From positions 1-38,894 of the forward strand of contig ONFJ01000013.1 in assembly GCA_900317085.1 (NCBI GenBank): DNA of 38,894 nt, read 5' to 3'. This document shows, piece after piece, positions 7,211 to 15,183 of this stretch. Position numbers and translations under genes: made by a program. The notes beneath the pieces were generated by a model. That model saw nothing but the letters and a program-made list of their open reading frames with translations, was not told the origin of the DNA and made no database searches. The DNA is from an uncultured Eubacteriales bacterium. GTDB taxonomy: Bacteria > Bacillota > Clostridia > Oscillospirales > Acutalibacteraceae. Within the stretch, counting starts at the first letter, position 1, and the number at the start of each line of letters is the position of its first letter.

Positions 7211-8734
7211 ATGAAGAATCCTAACGACACGAAGAAACCCATGCGCCGGAAGTACAATCTGTTCTTCCGTTACATGGGGTTCTCCATTGCCAGCGTCACC
7301 ATCAGTTTCCTGGTGCTTTACATTATCTTCCTGATGTTCGTCTCCGGGAACTGGAACAGCGACCGCATGGACGTCCTCACGTCCAACGCGATGGTCATCG
7401 CCGAAAAGACCGCGTCCCTCATGTCCGACGACGTGACCGAGGAAGACTCTTACGACTCCGCGCTGGCACTGGCCGACACACTGAACACCGTTTCCGACAC
7501 CATCGAAGCGGACGTGTTCCTCTGCGACGCGGAAGGCCGTCTGGTCCTCTGCCGCCACATGGTCGACACCCAGACCCATACGCTGCAGACCGGCGAATGT
7601 GAGACCCACAGCGGCTTTGCCATGCCGTCGTCCATCCTGAACAAGACGTCCGGCAACGGCTACAGCACCGTCGCCTCCCTGCCGAAGCCCTTCAGCGGCG
7701 CGAAGCAGGTCATCGGCGGCGCGCAGATCATCCGCAGCGGCATGCCCTCCGGCTATGTCTATGCCATCTCCACCTCTTACAACATCCTGTCCCCATACTC
7801 GAAGAACCTGACGAAGATGTTCGTCATCGCGGCCCTCATCTCGCTCATCATCATGGTCCTGCTGTCCTACGTATTCGCGGCGCAGCTGGTCCGGCCGATG
7901 GAAAAGATGTCCCGCCTCACGAAACAGTACTCGAAGGGCAACTTCTCGGAACGCCTCGAAGTCCGGGGCGCCAAGGAGCAGCAGGAACTCGCCGAGTCTC
8001 TGAATGACATGGCCACGTCTCTGTCAGTCATCGAGGACTCCCGTAAGAGTTTCATCGCGAACGTCTCCCACGAACTGAAGACCCCGATGACCACCATCGG
8101 CGGCTTCGTCGACGGCATCCTTGACGGTACCATCCCGCCCTCGGAAGAGCGCCGGTACCTCGGCATCGTCTCGAGCGAGATCAAACGACTGGCCCGTCTG
8201 GTCGTCACCATGCTGACCCTGTCCAAAATCGAAGCGGGGGAGGAGGACCTCCACTACTCGACGACCGACCTCAACCAGCTGCTCTTCAACGCGCTCCTGA
8301 GCTTTGAAAGCGCGGTCGACGAAGGCGGACTTGTCATCGAAGGCTTCGAAGACCTGCCCCACATCAAGGTGCAGGCGGACTCGGAACTCCTGTTCCAGGT
8401 CGCATACAACCTCTTCGACAACGCCGTCAAGTTCACGAACAAGGGCGGCACCATCCGGGTCAGTATGGAAGAGACCGACGGGCGCGCGCTCATCAGCATC
8501 TCCAACACCGGCAAAGGCATCCCCGAAGAGGAGATCCACCGCATTTTCGAACGGTTCTACAAAGTCGATAAATCCAGAAGCGAACATGTCAAGGGCGTCG
8601 GCCTCGGCCTGAACCTTGCCCAGGATATCGTGGAACTCCACGGCGGAGACATCTACGCCGAGAGTGAGCCCGGAGGGTTCACGAGCTTCCGGTTCTGGAT
8701 CCCCATAGAAAAAACTACAGATCCACAGGAGTGA
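7211..8734 (+). CDS. Membrane sensor histidine kinase paired with the upstream regulator
   Basis: This 507-residue kinase has a first membrane helix at about residues 18-40. An extracytoplasmic sensor domain of about 155 residues follows, then a second helix near 202-225 (MFVIAALISLIIMVLLSYVF). A HAMP linker (LVRPMEKMSRL) is next. The phosphorylated His is H287 in NVSHELKTPMTT. The ATPase domain has the N box LFDNAVKF, the G1-type GKGIPEEE, the F box RIFERFYKVD and the G2 box GVGLGLNLAQ. All kinase motifs are present. The sensor domain shows no recognised ligand motif. Co-transcribed with the regulator before it and the protease after it. Confidence 0.93.
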   Translation: MKNPNDTKKPMRRKYNLFFRYMGFSIASVTISFLVLYIIFLMFVSGNWNSDRMDVLTSNAMVIAEKTASLMSDDVTEEDSYDSALALADTLNTVSDTIEADVFLCDAEGRLVLCRHMVDTQTHTLQTGECETHSGFAMPSSILNKTSGNGYSTVASLPKPFSGAKQVIGGAQIIRSGMPSGYVYAISTSYNILSPYSKNLTKMFVIAALISLIIMVLLSYVFAAQLVRPMEKMSRLTKQYSKGNFSERLEVRGAKEQQELAESLNDMATSLSVIEDSRKSFIANVSHELKTPMTTIGGFVDGILDGTIPPSEERRYLGIVSSEIKRLARLVVTMLTLSKIEAGEEDLHYSTTDLNQLLFNALLSFESAVDEGGLVIEGFEDLPHIKVQADSELLFQVAYNLFDNAVKFTNKGGTIRVSMEETDGRALISISNTGKGIPEEEIHRIFERFYKVDKSRSEHVKGVGLGLNLAQDIVELHGGDIYAESEPGGFTSFRFWIPIEKTTDPQE

Positions 8735-8740
8735 TAACCC

Positions 8741-9976
8741 ATGGAAGACAACAAGAAAAAGAGCAGCGGCTCGAAAGTGTTTCTGGCCCTCATCATCGCC
8801 ATCCTCCTCATCGTCGGCATCGCCATCGGTGTCGCCTATGTGGGGCGCGATGCCCGTGAGGCTGAGGCCGCCCGGACCACGACCACGAAGGACACCCGCA
8901 ACTCCATCAACATCGGGGACACGAGAGCCTACGATGAGGAGAACACCGACGGTGCCCTGACCAGTGTCGAGATCGCTCAGAAGTGCAAGCCCTCCGTCAT
9001 CGCCGTCATGGTCTACGACCAGCGGGGCGACAAGTACGGCGAAGGCTCCGGTGTCGTCATGAGTGTCGATGAAAAGTCCGGCTACTCGTACGTCGTCACC
9101 TGCGCGCACATCGTCGACACCGCCAACACGACCCTGAAGATCCAGCTGGAAGACGGTACCCAGTACAATGCTACGCTCGTCGGTTACGACAACCGGACCG
9201 ACATCGGTGTCATCCAGATCAAGACCACCAAGCTGGAAGCCGCTGAGTTCGGCGATTCCACGGTCCTGAAGGTCGGCGAGCCCGTCTATGCCATCGGTAA
9301 CCCCGGCGGCACGGCGTTCTACGGCTCCGTCACCTCCGGCATCATCTCTGCCATCGACCGTCCCACCAGCAGCAATGAGAGCGGTTACACCATGGAGTGC
9401 ATCCAGCACGACGCGGCCATCAACCCCGGCAACTCCGGCGGCGCCCTCATCAACAGCTACGGTCAGGTCATCGGCATCAACTCCTCGAAGATCGCGTCCG
9501 AAGAGTTCGAAGGCATGGGCTTCGCCGTCCCGATCAACGTCGCGAAGAGCGTCGTCGATGACATCCTGAAGAGCGGTTACGTCACCGGCCGTGCCAAACT
9601 CGGCATCCGTTACGTCCCCATCTCCGAGAACTCCACCTATGCACAGATCGCCAAACAGAACAAGCTGCCGTCCGGCTCCATCGTCATTGCGGCGATCAAC
9701 GATGACAGCGCTCTGACCGGTACCCAGGCAGTCGCGGGTGACATCATCACCGCGGTCAACGGGGAAGACCTCGAGAAGTCCGGCGACCTTTTGAAAGCCG
9801 TCGAAGACGCAGACCCGGGCGACGTCCTGACGCTGTCCATCGCCCACGTGGAAGACGACTACAGCATCTCCACCTTCACCGTGAAGGCGACCCTGCTCGA
9901 AGACAAAGGCAATACCGCCGAGTCGACCACCCAGAGTGAGTCCACCACCCGGTTCTACTTCAACCCCTTCCAGTAA
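8741..9976 (+). CDS. htrA: Membrane-anchored HtrA/DegP-type serine protease
   Basis: This 411-residue envelope quality-control protease degrades misfolded extracytoplasmic proteins. An N-terminal membrane anchor (KVFLALIIAILLIVGIAIGV) precedes a short Thr/Arg-rich linker and the trypsin-like domain. The catalytic triad is H123 (TCAHIVD), D154 (RTDIGV) and S232 (NPGNSGGAL). One PDZ domain covers about 285-385 (AKLGIRYVPI to the end of the binding groove). The C-terminal tail is Thr/Ser-rich and ends FYFNPFQ. The gene is six bases after the kinase gene, and an intrinsic terminator follows. Family members are commonly induced by the adjacent two-component system. Confidence 0.94.
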   Translation: MEDNKKKSSGSKVFLALIIAILLIVGIAIGVAYVGRDAREAEAARTTTTKDTRNSINIGDTRAYDEENTDGALTSVEIAQKCKPSVIAVMVYDQRGDKYGEGSGVVMSVDEKSGYSYVVTCAHIVDTANTTLKIQLEDGTQYNATLVGYDNRTDIGVIQIKTTKLEAAEFGDSTVLKVGEPVYAIGNPGGTAFYGSVTSGIISAIDRPTSSNESGYTMECIQHDAAINPGNSGGALINSYGQVIGINSSKIASEEFEGMGFAVPINVAKSVVDDILKSGYVTGRAKLGIRYVPISENSTYAQIAKQNKLPSGSIVIAAINDDSALTGTQAVAGDIITAVNGEDLEKSGDLLKAVEDADPGDVLTLSIAHVEDDYSISTFTVKATLLEDKGNTAESTTQSESTTRFYFNPFQ

Positions 9977-10018
9977 GCCGGTAAAATAACACGAAAAGTT
10001 TTTAAGATTAAATTAAGG

Positions 10019-10054
10019 AAATGAGGCCCGATGTCTTTTCGAGCCTCATTTTTT
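10019..10054 (+). terminator. Intrinsic terminator of the htrA operon
   Basis: AAATGAGGC (10019-10027) pairs perfectly with GCCTCATTT (10043-10051), followed by a T run. It closes the two-component/htrA operon and overlaps a false upstream extension of the TetR gene. Confidence 0.88.
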
Positions 10055-10087
10055 ATGTTATTATGTGGGATGAAAGAGGTGAGTAGA

Positions 10088-10711
10088 GTGGGCGAAAACA
10101 GGGAAAACCCCATCTCCGTCCGTTCGAAACGACGCATTACCGACGCTCTTCTGGAACTCATGCAGGTTACTCCATTCTCGAAGATCTCGATCAAGGACAT
10201 CGTTGACCGGGCAGGACTGACCCGGCAGACGTTCTATCACAACTTTGAGACCAAGGAAAACGTTCTTCTCTGCCGTCTGGACGAACACTTCGAAGGGTTC
10301 CTTCAGTACCTTTCGAAGAAGAAAGTCAATAACTGGGAAGACATCATCTGCTGCTTTTTCCGCTACTGGCAGGAGCATGCCAGCTTCATGCGCCTGCTGA
10401 TGAAGAACGATCTGGTCTATCTTCTCTCGCTGAAAATGCCCGGCTATTTCCAGTCGGTCAAAGAGCTCCATTTCAACCGGACCTCCATGACCGATGCGGA
10501 GTCGCGGCTCTGGTTCGCGTTCGTCAGCGGTGCTCTCGTCAGCACACTGACGTCCTGGCTGACCTCTCCCGGAGGCCTTTCGGCCCGGGCGCTGGCCAGA
10601 CTGGTCATCACCATGATGGACGGAACGATGCTGGAGAAGAGCCGAATCGAACTGGAACCGGATGTGGAACAGATCATCGACCATTTACAGTCCGGAACGA
10701 AAAACGGATAA
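10088..10711 (+). CDS. TetR/AcrR-family transcriptional regulator
   Basis: This 207-residue regulator has an N-terminal helix-turn-helix (RRITDALLELMQ, then IKDIVDRAGLTRQTFYHNF) typical of TetR proteins. A helical ligand/dimer domain follows, of the type seen in DhaS-like regulators. I chose the GTG at 10088 because AAAGAGGTGA lies just upstream. The in-frame ATG at 10070 is less well placed, and a start at 10031 would lie within the preceding terminator hairpin. The gene is monocistronic, between two terminators. No neighbour suggests its target or ligand. Confidence 0.88.
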   Translation: MGENRENPISVRSKRRITDALLELMQVTPFSKISIKDIVDRAGLTRQTFYHNFETKENVLLCRLDEHFEGFLQYLSKKKVNNWEDIICCFFRYWQEHASFMRLLMKNDLVYLLSLKMPGYFQSVKELHFNRTSMTDAESRLWFAFVSGALVSTLTSWLTSPGGLSARALARLVITMMDGTMLEKSRIELEPDVEQIIDHLQSGTKNG

Positions 10712-10715
10712 CAGA

Positions 10716-10748
10716 AAAACGACAGGAACTGCCTGTCGTTTTCTTTTT
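10716..10748 (+). terminator. Intrinsic terminator after the TetR gene
   Basis: AAAACGACAGG (10716-10726) pairs perfectly with CCTGTCGTTTT (10732-10742) around a five-base loop, followed by a T-rich tract. Confidence 0.9.
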
Positions 10749-10780
10749 GTCTGAGAAGCCGTTTCGGAAAGGGCATCTAC

Positions 10781-10810
10781 TTGACAATTGACATGGGTCC
10801 TTTTTATAAT
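10781..10810 (+). promoter_or_regulatory. Consensus sigma-A promoter of rny
   Basis: TTGACA (10781-10786) and TATAAT (10805-10810) are both perfect, with an 18-base spacer. The predicted start of transcription is near 10817. This rules out a GTG at 10818 as the translation start and supports the ATG at 10854. Confidence 0.9.
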
Positions 10811-10853
10811 ATAAGGCGTGAAATTTTATAGAAGGGGGTGTATTTCTAGGTTT

Positions 10854-12404
10854 ATGACACCTTTAGCTATTGCTTTAATCCTGATTGCTCTGGTAGGCGG
10901 CGCAGTCGTCGGTTTCTTTGCCGGACAGGCGCACCGTAAGAAAGTTGCAGAAGCCACCATCGGCTCCGCGAACCAGGAAGCGACACGCATCATAAATCAG
11001 GCTCTTACCACTGCCGAGCAGAAGAAGAAAGAAGCCATTTTAGAAGCAAAAGACGAAATACACAAAACGCGGACCGAAACGGAACGCGAACTGCGGGAAC
11101 GCCGTACGGAGGTACAGCGTCAGGAACGCAGAAACATCCAGCGCGAGGAAAACCTCGATAAAAAGACCGCCAGCCTTGAAAAACGGGAAGAGAAACTCAA
11201 CCAGAAACTCAAGGACGCGGAACAGAAGGAAGAGGAACTGGAGTCTCTCAAGAAGAGCCAGCTCGAGATCCTCGAGAAAATCTCCGGTCTCACCGAGGCC
11301 CAGGCCCGGGAGCAGATCCTGAGCCAGGTCGATGAGAAACTCGACCACGAGAAAGCCACCCGCATCATGGAGGCGAAGGAACAGATCAAAGAACGTTCCG
11401 ACGAACTCGCCCGCGAGATCGTCACCATCGCCATCCAGCGCTGCGCCGCAGAACGGACCACGGACGCCACCGTCTCCGTCGTCTCTCTGCCGAACGATGA
11501 AATGAAGGGCCGCATCATCGGCCGCGAGGGCCGGAACATCCGCGCCATCGAAACCGTCACCGGTGTCGACCTCATCATCGACGACACGCCGGAGACCATC
11601 ACCATTTCCTGCTTCGAGCCGGTCCGCCGGGAGATCGCCCGCCTGACCGTCGAACGTCTCATCCAGGACGGCCGCATCCATCCGGCCCGCATCGAAGAGA
11701 CCTACGAAAAGGCCAAACGGGAAGTCAACCAGACCATCAAACAGACCGGTGAACGGGCTGTTCTGGACGCCGGTGTCACCGGCCTCCACCCCGAGCTCAT
11801 CAAACTGCTCGGTAAACTCCGCTACCGCACCAGCTACGGCCAGAACGTTCTGGACCATTCGCTGGAGGTCTGCTACATCGCCGGACTCATCGCCTCTGAA
11901 CTGGGCGCTGACGTCAAACAGGCGAGACGCGCCGGCCTGCTCCACGACATCGGTAAAGCCCTCGACCACGAGTTCGAAGGGTCCCATGTCACCCTCGGCG
12001 CAGATGCCGCGAAGAAGTACCGTGAAAGCGAAGCCGTCGTTCACGCCATCAAGGCGCACCACGGAGACATCGAAGCGAAGACCACCGTCGCCTTCATCGT
12101 ACAGGCGGCCGATGCCATCTCCGCCGCCCGTCCCGGCGCCCGCCGCGAGAACATCGAGAACTACATCAAGCGTCTGGAGAAACTCGAAGAGATCGCCAAC
12201 TCCTATGGCGGAGTCGAGAACTCCTTCGCTATCCAGGCCGGTCGTGAGATCCGAGTCGTCGTCAAACCCGAAAAGGTCAATGACGATCAGATGGTCATCA
12301 TCGCGCATGACATCGCACAGCGGATCGAGAGCGAAATGGAATATCCCGGACAGATCAAGATCCATGTCGTCAGGGAGAGCCGCGTAATGGATTACGCGAA
12401 ATAA
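10854..12404 (+). CDS. rny: Ribonuclease Y
   Basis: RNase Y is the membrane-anchored endoribonuclease that starts decay of many mRNAs in Firmicutes. The 516-residue length matches the family (about 520). An N-terminal membrane helix ([20 protein letters not shown]) leads into a long charged coiled coil (about 30-190). The KH domain has [15 protein letters not shown] near residues 218-232. The HD domain has the metal pair H364-D365 in [10 protein letters not shown]. The start at 10854 is chosen because the promoter's transcription start falls at the alternative upstream GTG. The spacing from GGGGGTG to this ATG is rather long. ymdB follows, as in Bacillus, but with a terminator hairpin between them. 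Confidence 0.95.
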   Translation: MTPLAIALILIALVGGAVVGFFAGQAHRKKVAEATIGSANQEATRIINQALTTAEQKKKEAILEAKDEIHKTRTETERELRERRTEVQRQERRNIQREENLDKKTASLEKREEKLNQKLKDAEQKEEELESLKKSQLEILEKISGLTEAQAREQILSQVDEKLDHEKATRIMEAKEQIKERSDELAREIVTIAIQRCAAERTTDATVSVVSLPNDEMKGRIIGREGRNIRAIETVTGVDLIIDDTPETITISCFEPVRREIARLTVERLIQDGRIHPARIEETYEKAKREVNQTIKQTGERAVLDAGVTGLHPELIKLLGKLRYRTSYGQNVLDHSLEVCYIAGLIASELGADVKQARRAGLLHDIGKALDHEFEGSHVTLGADAAKKYRESEAVVHAIKAHHGDIEAKTTVAFIVQAADAISAARPGARRENIENYIKRLEKLEEIANSYGGVENSFAIQAGREIRVVVKPEKVNDDQMVIIAHDIAQRIESEMEYPGQIKIHVVRESRVMDYAK

Positions 12405-12415
12405 CGAGACTGTTA

Positions 12416-12457
12416 GAAAGGGTCTTTTCAGGGTGGTTCCCGAAAAGGCCCTTTTTC
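12416..12457 (+). terminator. Intrinsic terminator between rny and ymdB
   Basis: GAAAGGGTCTTTTC (12416-12429) pairs with GAAAAGGCCCTTT (12442-12454), with one G-T wobble, followed by TTTTT. It probably reduces rather than blocks read-through, because no clear promoter for ymdB is seen after it. Confidence 0.85.
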
Positions 12458-12485
12458 TCACTTTTATGGACAGGCAGGCATAGTT

Positions 12486-13259
12486 ATGATGAGAGTATTT
12501 GCGATCGGGGACGTCGTGGGGAAGACCGGCGTCGAATTCGTGCGCTCCGTCCTCCCGGCATTCCGCCGGACCGAGGGCGTGGACTTCTGCGTCATCAACG
12601 GCGAGAACGCGGCGGTCAGCAACGGCATCACGCCCGACCTCTGTGAAGATCTGTTCGTGAGCGGCGCCGATGTCATCACGACGGGCAACCACGTGTTCCG
12701 CCGGAAAGAACTGTACGACTACCTCGACGACAACGACTTCGTGCTCCGCCCGGCGAACTTCCCGGACAGCACGCCCGGCAAAGGCGTCTGTGTCGTGGAC
12801 AAGGGCCGGTACAAAGTCGGGGTCATCAACCTCCTCGGCACGGTCTACATGGACCCGGTGGGGAACCCCTTCGCGGCCATCGAAAAACAGCTCCGGGAAC
12901 TGTCCTCCTGTCCGGTCATCCTCGTGGACTTCCATGCGGAGGCCACTTCCGAAAAACGGGCCATGGGCTTTTTCCTCGACGGAAAAGTGTCCGCCGTCTT
13001 CGGGACTCACACCCACGTGCCCACCGCCGACGAGCAGATCCTGCCGGGCGGCACGGGCTACATCACCGACCTTGGCATGTGCGGCACAGAACAGTCGGTC
13101 CTCGGCGTGAAGCCGGAGATCATCATCGAGAAGTTCCGCACCAACATGCCCGCCCGGTTCGACTTCGCGGAAGGGGAGCCCATGCTCTGCGGCTGTCTCT
13201 TCGACATCGACGAGAAGACCGGGACCTGTGAACGGGTCGAACGAATCTGTATCCGATAA
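12486..13259 (+). CDS. ymdB: YmdB-family metallophosphoesterase
   Basis: This 257-residue calcineurin-like phosphodiesterase belongs to the TIGR00282/YmdB family. In Bacillus it acts on cyclic nucleotides and affects biofilm and motility decisions. Metal-binding motifs are in order: FAIGDVVGKTG, INGENAA, TTGNHVFRRKE, DFHAEATSEK and GTHTHVPTAD. All expected ligands are there. Adjacency to rny is conserved in many Firmicutes. An in-frame ATG three bases later (12489) is an equally possible start. The lipoprotein gene begins 16 bases after the stop. Confidence 0.93.
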   Translation: MMRVFAIGDVVGKTGVEFVRSVLPAFRRTEGVDFCVINGENAAVSNGITPDLCEDLFVSGADVITTGNHVFRRKELYDYLDDNDFVLRPANFPDSTPGKGVCVVDKGRYKVGVINLLGTVYMDPVGNPFAAIEKQLRELSSCPVILVDFHAEATSEKRAMGFFLDGKVSAVFGTHTHVPTADEQILPGGTGYITDLGMCGTEQSVLGVKPEIIIEKFRTNMPARFDFAEGEPMLCGCLFDIDEKTGTCERVERICIR

Positions 13260-13275
13260 GAAAGGAAGCACCTCT

Positions 13276-14733
13276 ATGAAACGAGTGAATCACATCCTCC
13301 GGCGCGCGGCAGCCCTCCTGCTGGCTCTGTGCATGGTGCTGCTCCTTGCCGCCTGCAGCCGGGGCGACGACACCACCTCCCGCACGAAGGAGGACACCCG
13401 GAAACCGGCCGGTGTCGCCGAGGAAACGGACCTCATCCTGCCCTACTCGCGGGAAGAGGGCGTGAACCCCTTCACCTGCACGAGCCTCATGAACCAGGCG
13501 ATCATGCCCCTCATCTATGACGGGCTCTACACCATCAACGAACATTACGAGCCCTCCATGTCTCTCGTCGAGAACTCGACGGTCAACGGGACGACCCTCA
13601 TGCTGACCATGAACGGGGAGCGGCGATTCAGTGACGGCTCGGTCATCACGGCCGACGATGTCGTCTACTCCTATAACCTTGCGAAGAACTCCACCTACTA
13701 CGGCGGCCTCCTGTCCGGCATCCGCGAAGCGACTGCCGGCGGCACCACGACCGTCAACTTCACGCTCGAAAAGACGAACCGGTACATCGCCGCAAACCTC
13801 GTGTTCCCCATCGTCAAGTCCGGGACTGCGGACAAGGCGGACAGTGTTCCGGTGGGCTCCGGCAAGTTCGTCTACAAGAGCCATGACGCGGGCGGTGTCC
13901 TGAAGAAGAGCGACCAGTACAGTGAAAAGTACCGGGCGGACCAGATCTTCCTCCTGAACATCCCCGATGAAGATACACTGTTCGACAGCCTGAACATCGA
14001 CACCGTCAACGCGGCGGTCGACGACCTCTCCCGGGGTGCCCAGACCTATCGCATCCCCGAAGAGACCGAGATGCCCCTCAACAATCTCGTCTATATCGGC
14101 ATCCGGGAGAACGGCAACCTGGCCGAAGCCTCGGTCCGGCAGGCGATGAACGCCATCCTCGAGCGCAAGACCCTCATCGGGTCCTGTCTCAGCGGGTACG
14201 CGGACTCTTCGGAACTGCCGCTGAACCCGGAATGGTACGCCCTCGAGGAGGTCAAGACCGAGTCGATGGACCGCACCAAGGCGAAGGAACTGCTGGCGGA
14301 GATGCTGAAGGACCAGACCCTCAAGATCGTCACCCTCGAAGAGAACCCCTTCCGGGAACAAATCGCCTCCGAACTGGCGAGAGAGCTGTCCTCGGCGGGT
14401 GTCAGCTGTCAGGTCGAAGCCCTGGCCCCGGCGGTCTACAAGAGTGCCGTGAACAGCGGTCTCTATGACCTGTATGTCGGCGAGTACCGGCTGCCCAACG
14501 ACATGGACATCACCGGTGTCCTGAACGACAAGCAGCTCCAGAGCTCCTGGGAAGCCGTCCAGCGCGGCTCCTCCACCTGTGAGGCCTTCATCAAGGGCTT
14601 CTACAAGCAGATGCCCTTCCTGACCATCGGCTTCCGCACCGGCCTGCTCGCTTATTCCACGCGGGTGAAGTCGGATGTCCTTCCGCTTCCGGGCAACCCC
14701 TATGCCAATGTGATGGACTGGAAATTCGGCTGA
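13276..14733 (+). CDS. Extracellular solute-binding lipoprotein (SBP family 5, peptide/nickel type)
   Basis: This 485-residue lipoprotein has a basic start (MKRVNHILRR), a hydrophobic stretch and the lipobox LLAAC, followed by a Thr/Asp-rich linker. The mature part has the family-5 layout, including NPFTCTSLMNQAIMPLIYDG and RFSDGSVITADDVVYSYN. The ATG at 13276 with AAAGGAAG upstream is preferred over a longer frame that would run into ymdB. No permease or ATPase gene is near, so it is an orphan receptor. Transport partners would have to be encoded elsewhere, or it may serve in sensing. It sits where housekeeping order would predict no transporter gene. Confidence 0.88.
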   Translation: MKRVNHILRRAAALLLALCMVLLLAACSRGDDTTSRTKEDTRKPAGVAEETDLILPYSREEGVNPFTCTSLMNQAIMPLIYDGLYTINEHYEPSMSLVENSTVNGTTLMLTMNGERRFSDGSVITADDVVYSYNLAKNSTYYGGLLSGIREATAGGTTTVNFTLEKTNRYIAANLVFPIVKSGTADKADSVPVGSGKFVYKSHDAGGVLKKSDQYSEKYRADQIFLLNIPDEDTLFDSLNIDTVNAAVDDLSRGAQTYRIPEETEMPLNNLVYIGIRENGNLAEASVRQAMNAILERKTLIGSCLSGYADSSELPLNPEWYALEEVKTESMDRTKAKELLAEMLKDQTLKIVTLEENPFREQIASELARELSSAGVSCQVEALAPAVYKSAVNSGLYDLYVGEYRLPNDMDITGVLNDKQLQSSWEAVQRGSSTCEAFIKGFYKQMPFLTIGFRTGLLAYSTRVKSDVLPLPGNPYANVMDWKFG

Positions 14734-14754
14734 CGAAATAATTTGTTTGTAAAA

Positions 14755-14783
14755 TTGAAATATGCACGCGTGTGTGATAAAAT
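14755..14783 (+). promoter_or_regulatory. Promoter of the asp23-fakA operon
   Basis: TTGAAA (14755-14760) and TAAAAT (14778-14783) are spaced by 17 bases, with a TGA extension directly before the -10 (TGATAAAAT). It is 31 bases upstream of the Asp23 start. Confidence 0.8.
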
Positions 14784-14813
14784 ACCATGAACACGTGAAA
14801 GGCAGGTACCGAA

Positions 14814-15167
14814 ATGGTTAAATTCGAAAACCCGTTAGGGACCATCGAAATCAATGAAGAATACTTCTCGGAACTCCTTGGCAGCATCGTGCCGACCTGT
14901 TTCGGTGTCGTCGGAATGGCGAACAGCAACGCGTTCCAGGGCGTCCGGTCGTTCTTCGACCGCAAGACCCGCTACCTGGATCAGGGCGTCTCTGTGCGCA
15001 GAGAACCCGACGGGCTGGTCATCGAACTCCACATCGTCGTGACCTACGGCCTCAATATCTCGACCGTCGTTCGGAGTCTTGTCGAAAAAGTCCGGTACAC
15101 CATCGAAGACGTGACCGGCATGAACGTCAAGAAGGTCGACGTGTTCGTCGATTCCATGATTTCCTAA
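14814..15167 (+). CDS. Asp23/Gls24-family protein (YloU-like)
   Basis: This 117-residue Asp23-domain protein resembles Bacillus YloU. Members are small alpha/beta proteins linked with cell-envelope homeostasis. The C-terminal half has the family pattern (IVVTYGLNISTVVRSLVEKV, then VTGMNVKKVDVFVD). It has no membrane segment. The DAK2/FakA gene follows by 16 bases, the same pairing as yloU-yloV in Bacillus, which supports the call. It has its own promoter. Confidence 0.92.
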   Translation: MVKFENPLGTIEINEEYFSELLGSIVPTCFGVVGMANSNAFQGVRSFFDRKTRYLDQGVSVRREPDGLVIELHIVVTYGLNISTVVRSLVEKVRYTIEDVTGMNVKKVDVFVDSMIS

Positions 15168-15183
15168 GGAGAGTGCGAGAGTT

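Noticed and set aside
10031-10087. N-terminal extension of the TetR regulator
   Set aside because: It begins inside the loop of the htrA terminator, and the strong ribosome site points to 10088.
10818-10853. N-terminal extension of RNase Y from a GTG
   Set aside because: The consensus promoter places the transcript start at about 10817, leaving no room for a ribosome site.
11040-13271. A 743-codon minus-strand open frame opposite rny and ymdB
   Set aside because: Same codon-bias effect, and it spans a terminator between two well-supported plus-strand genes.
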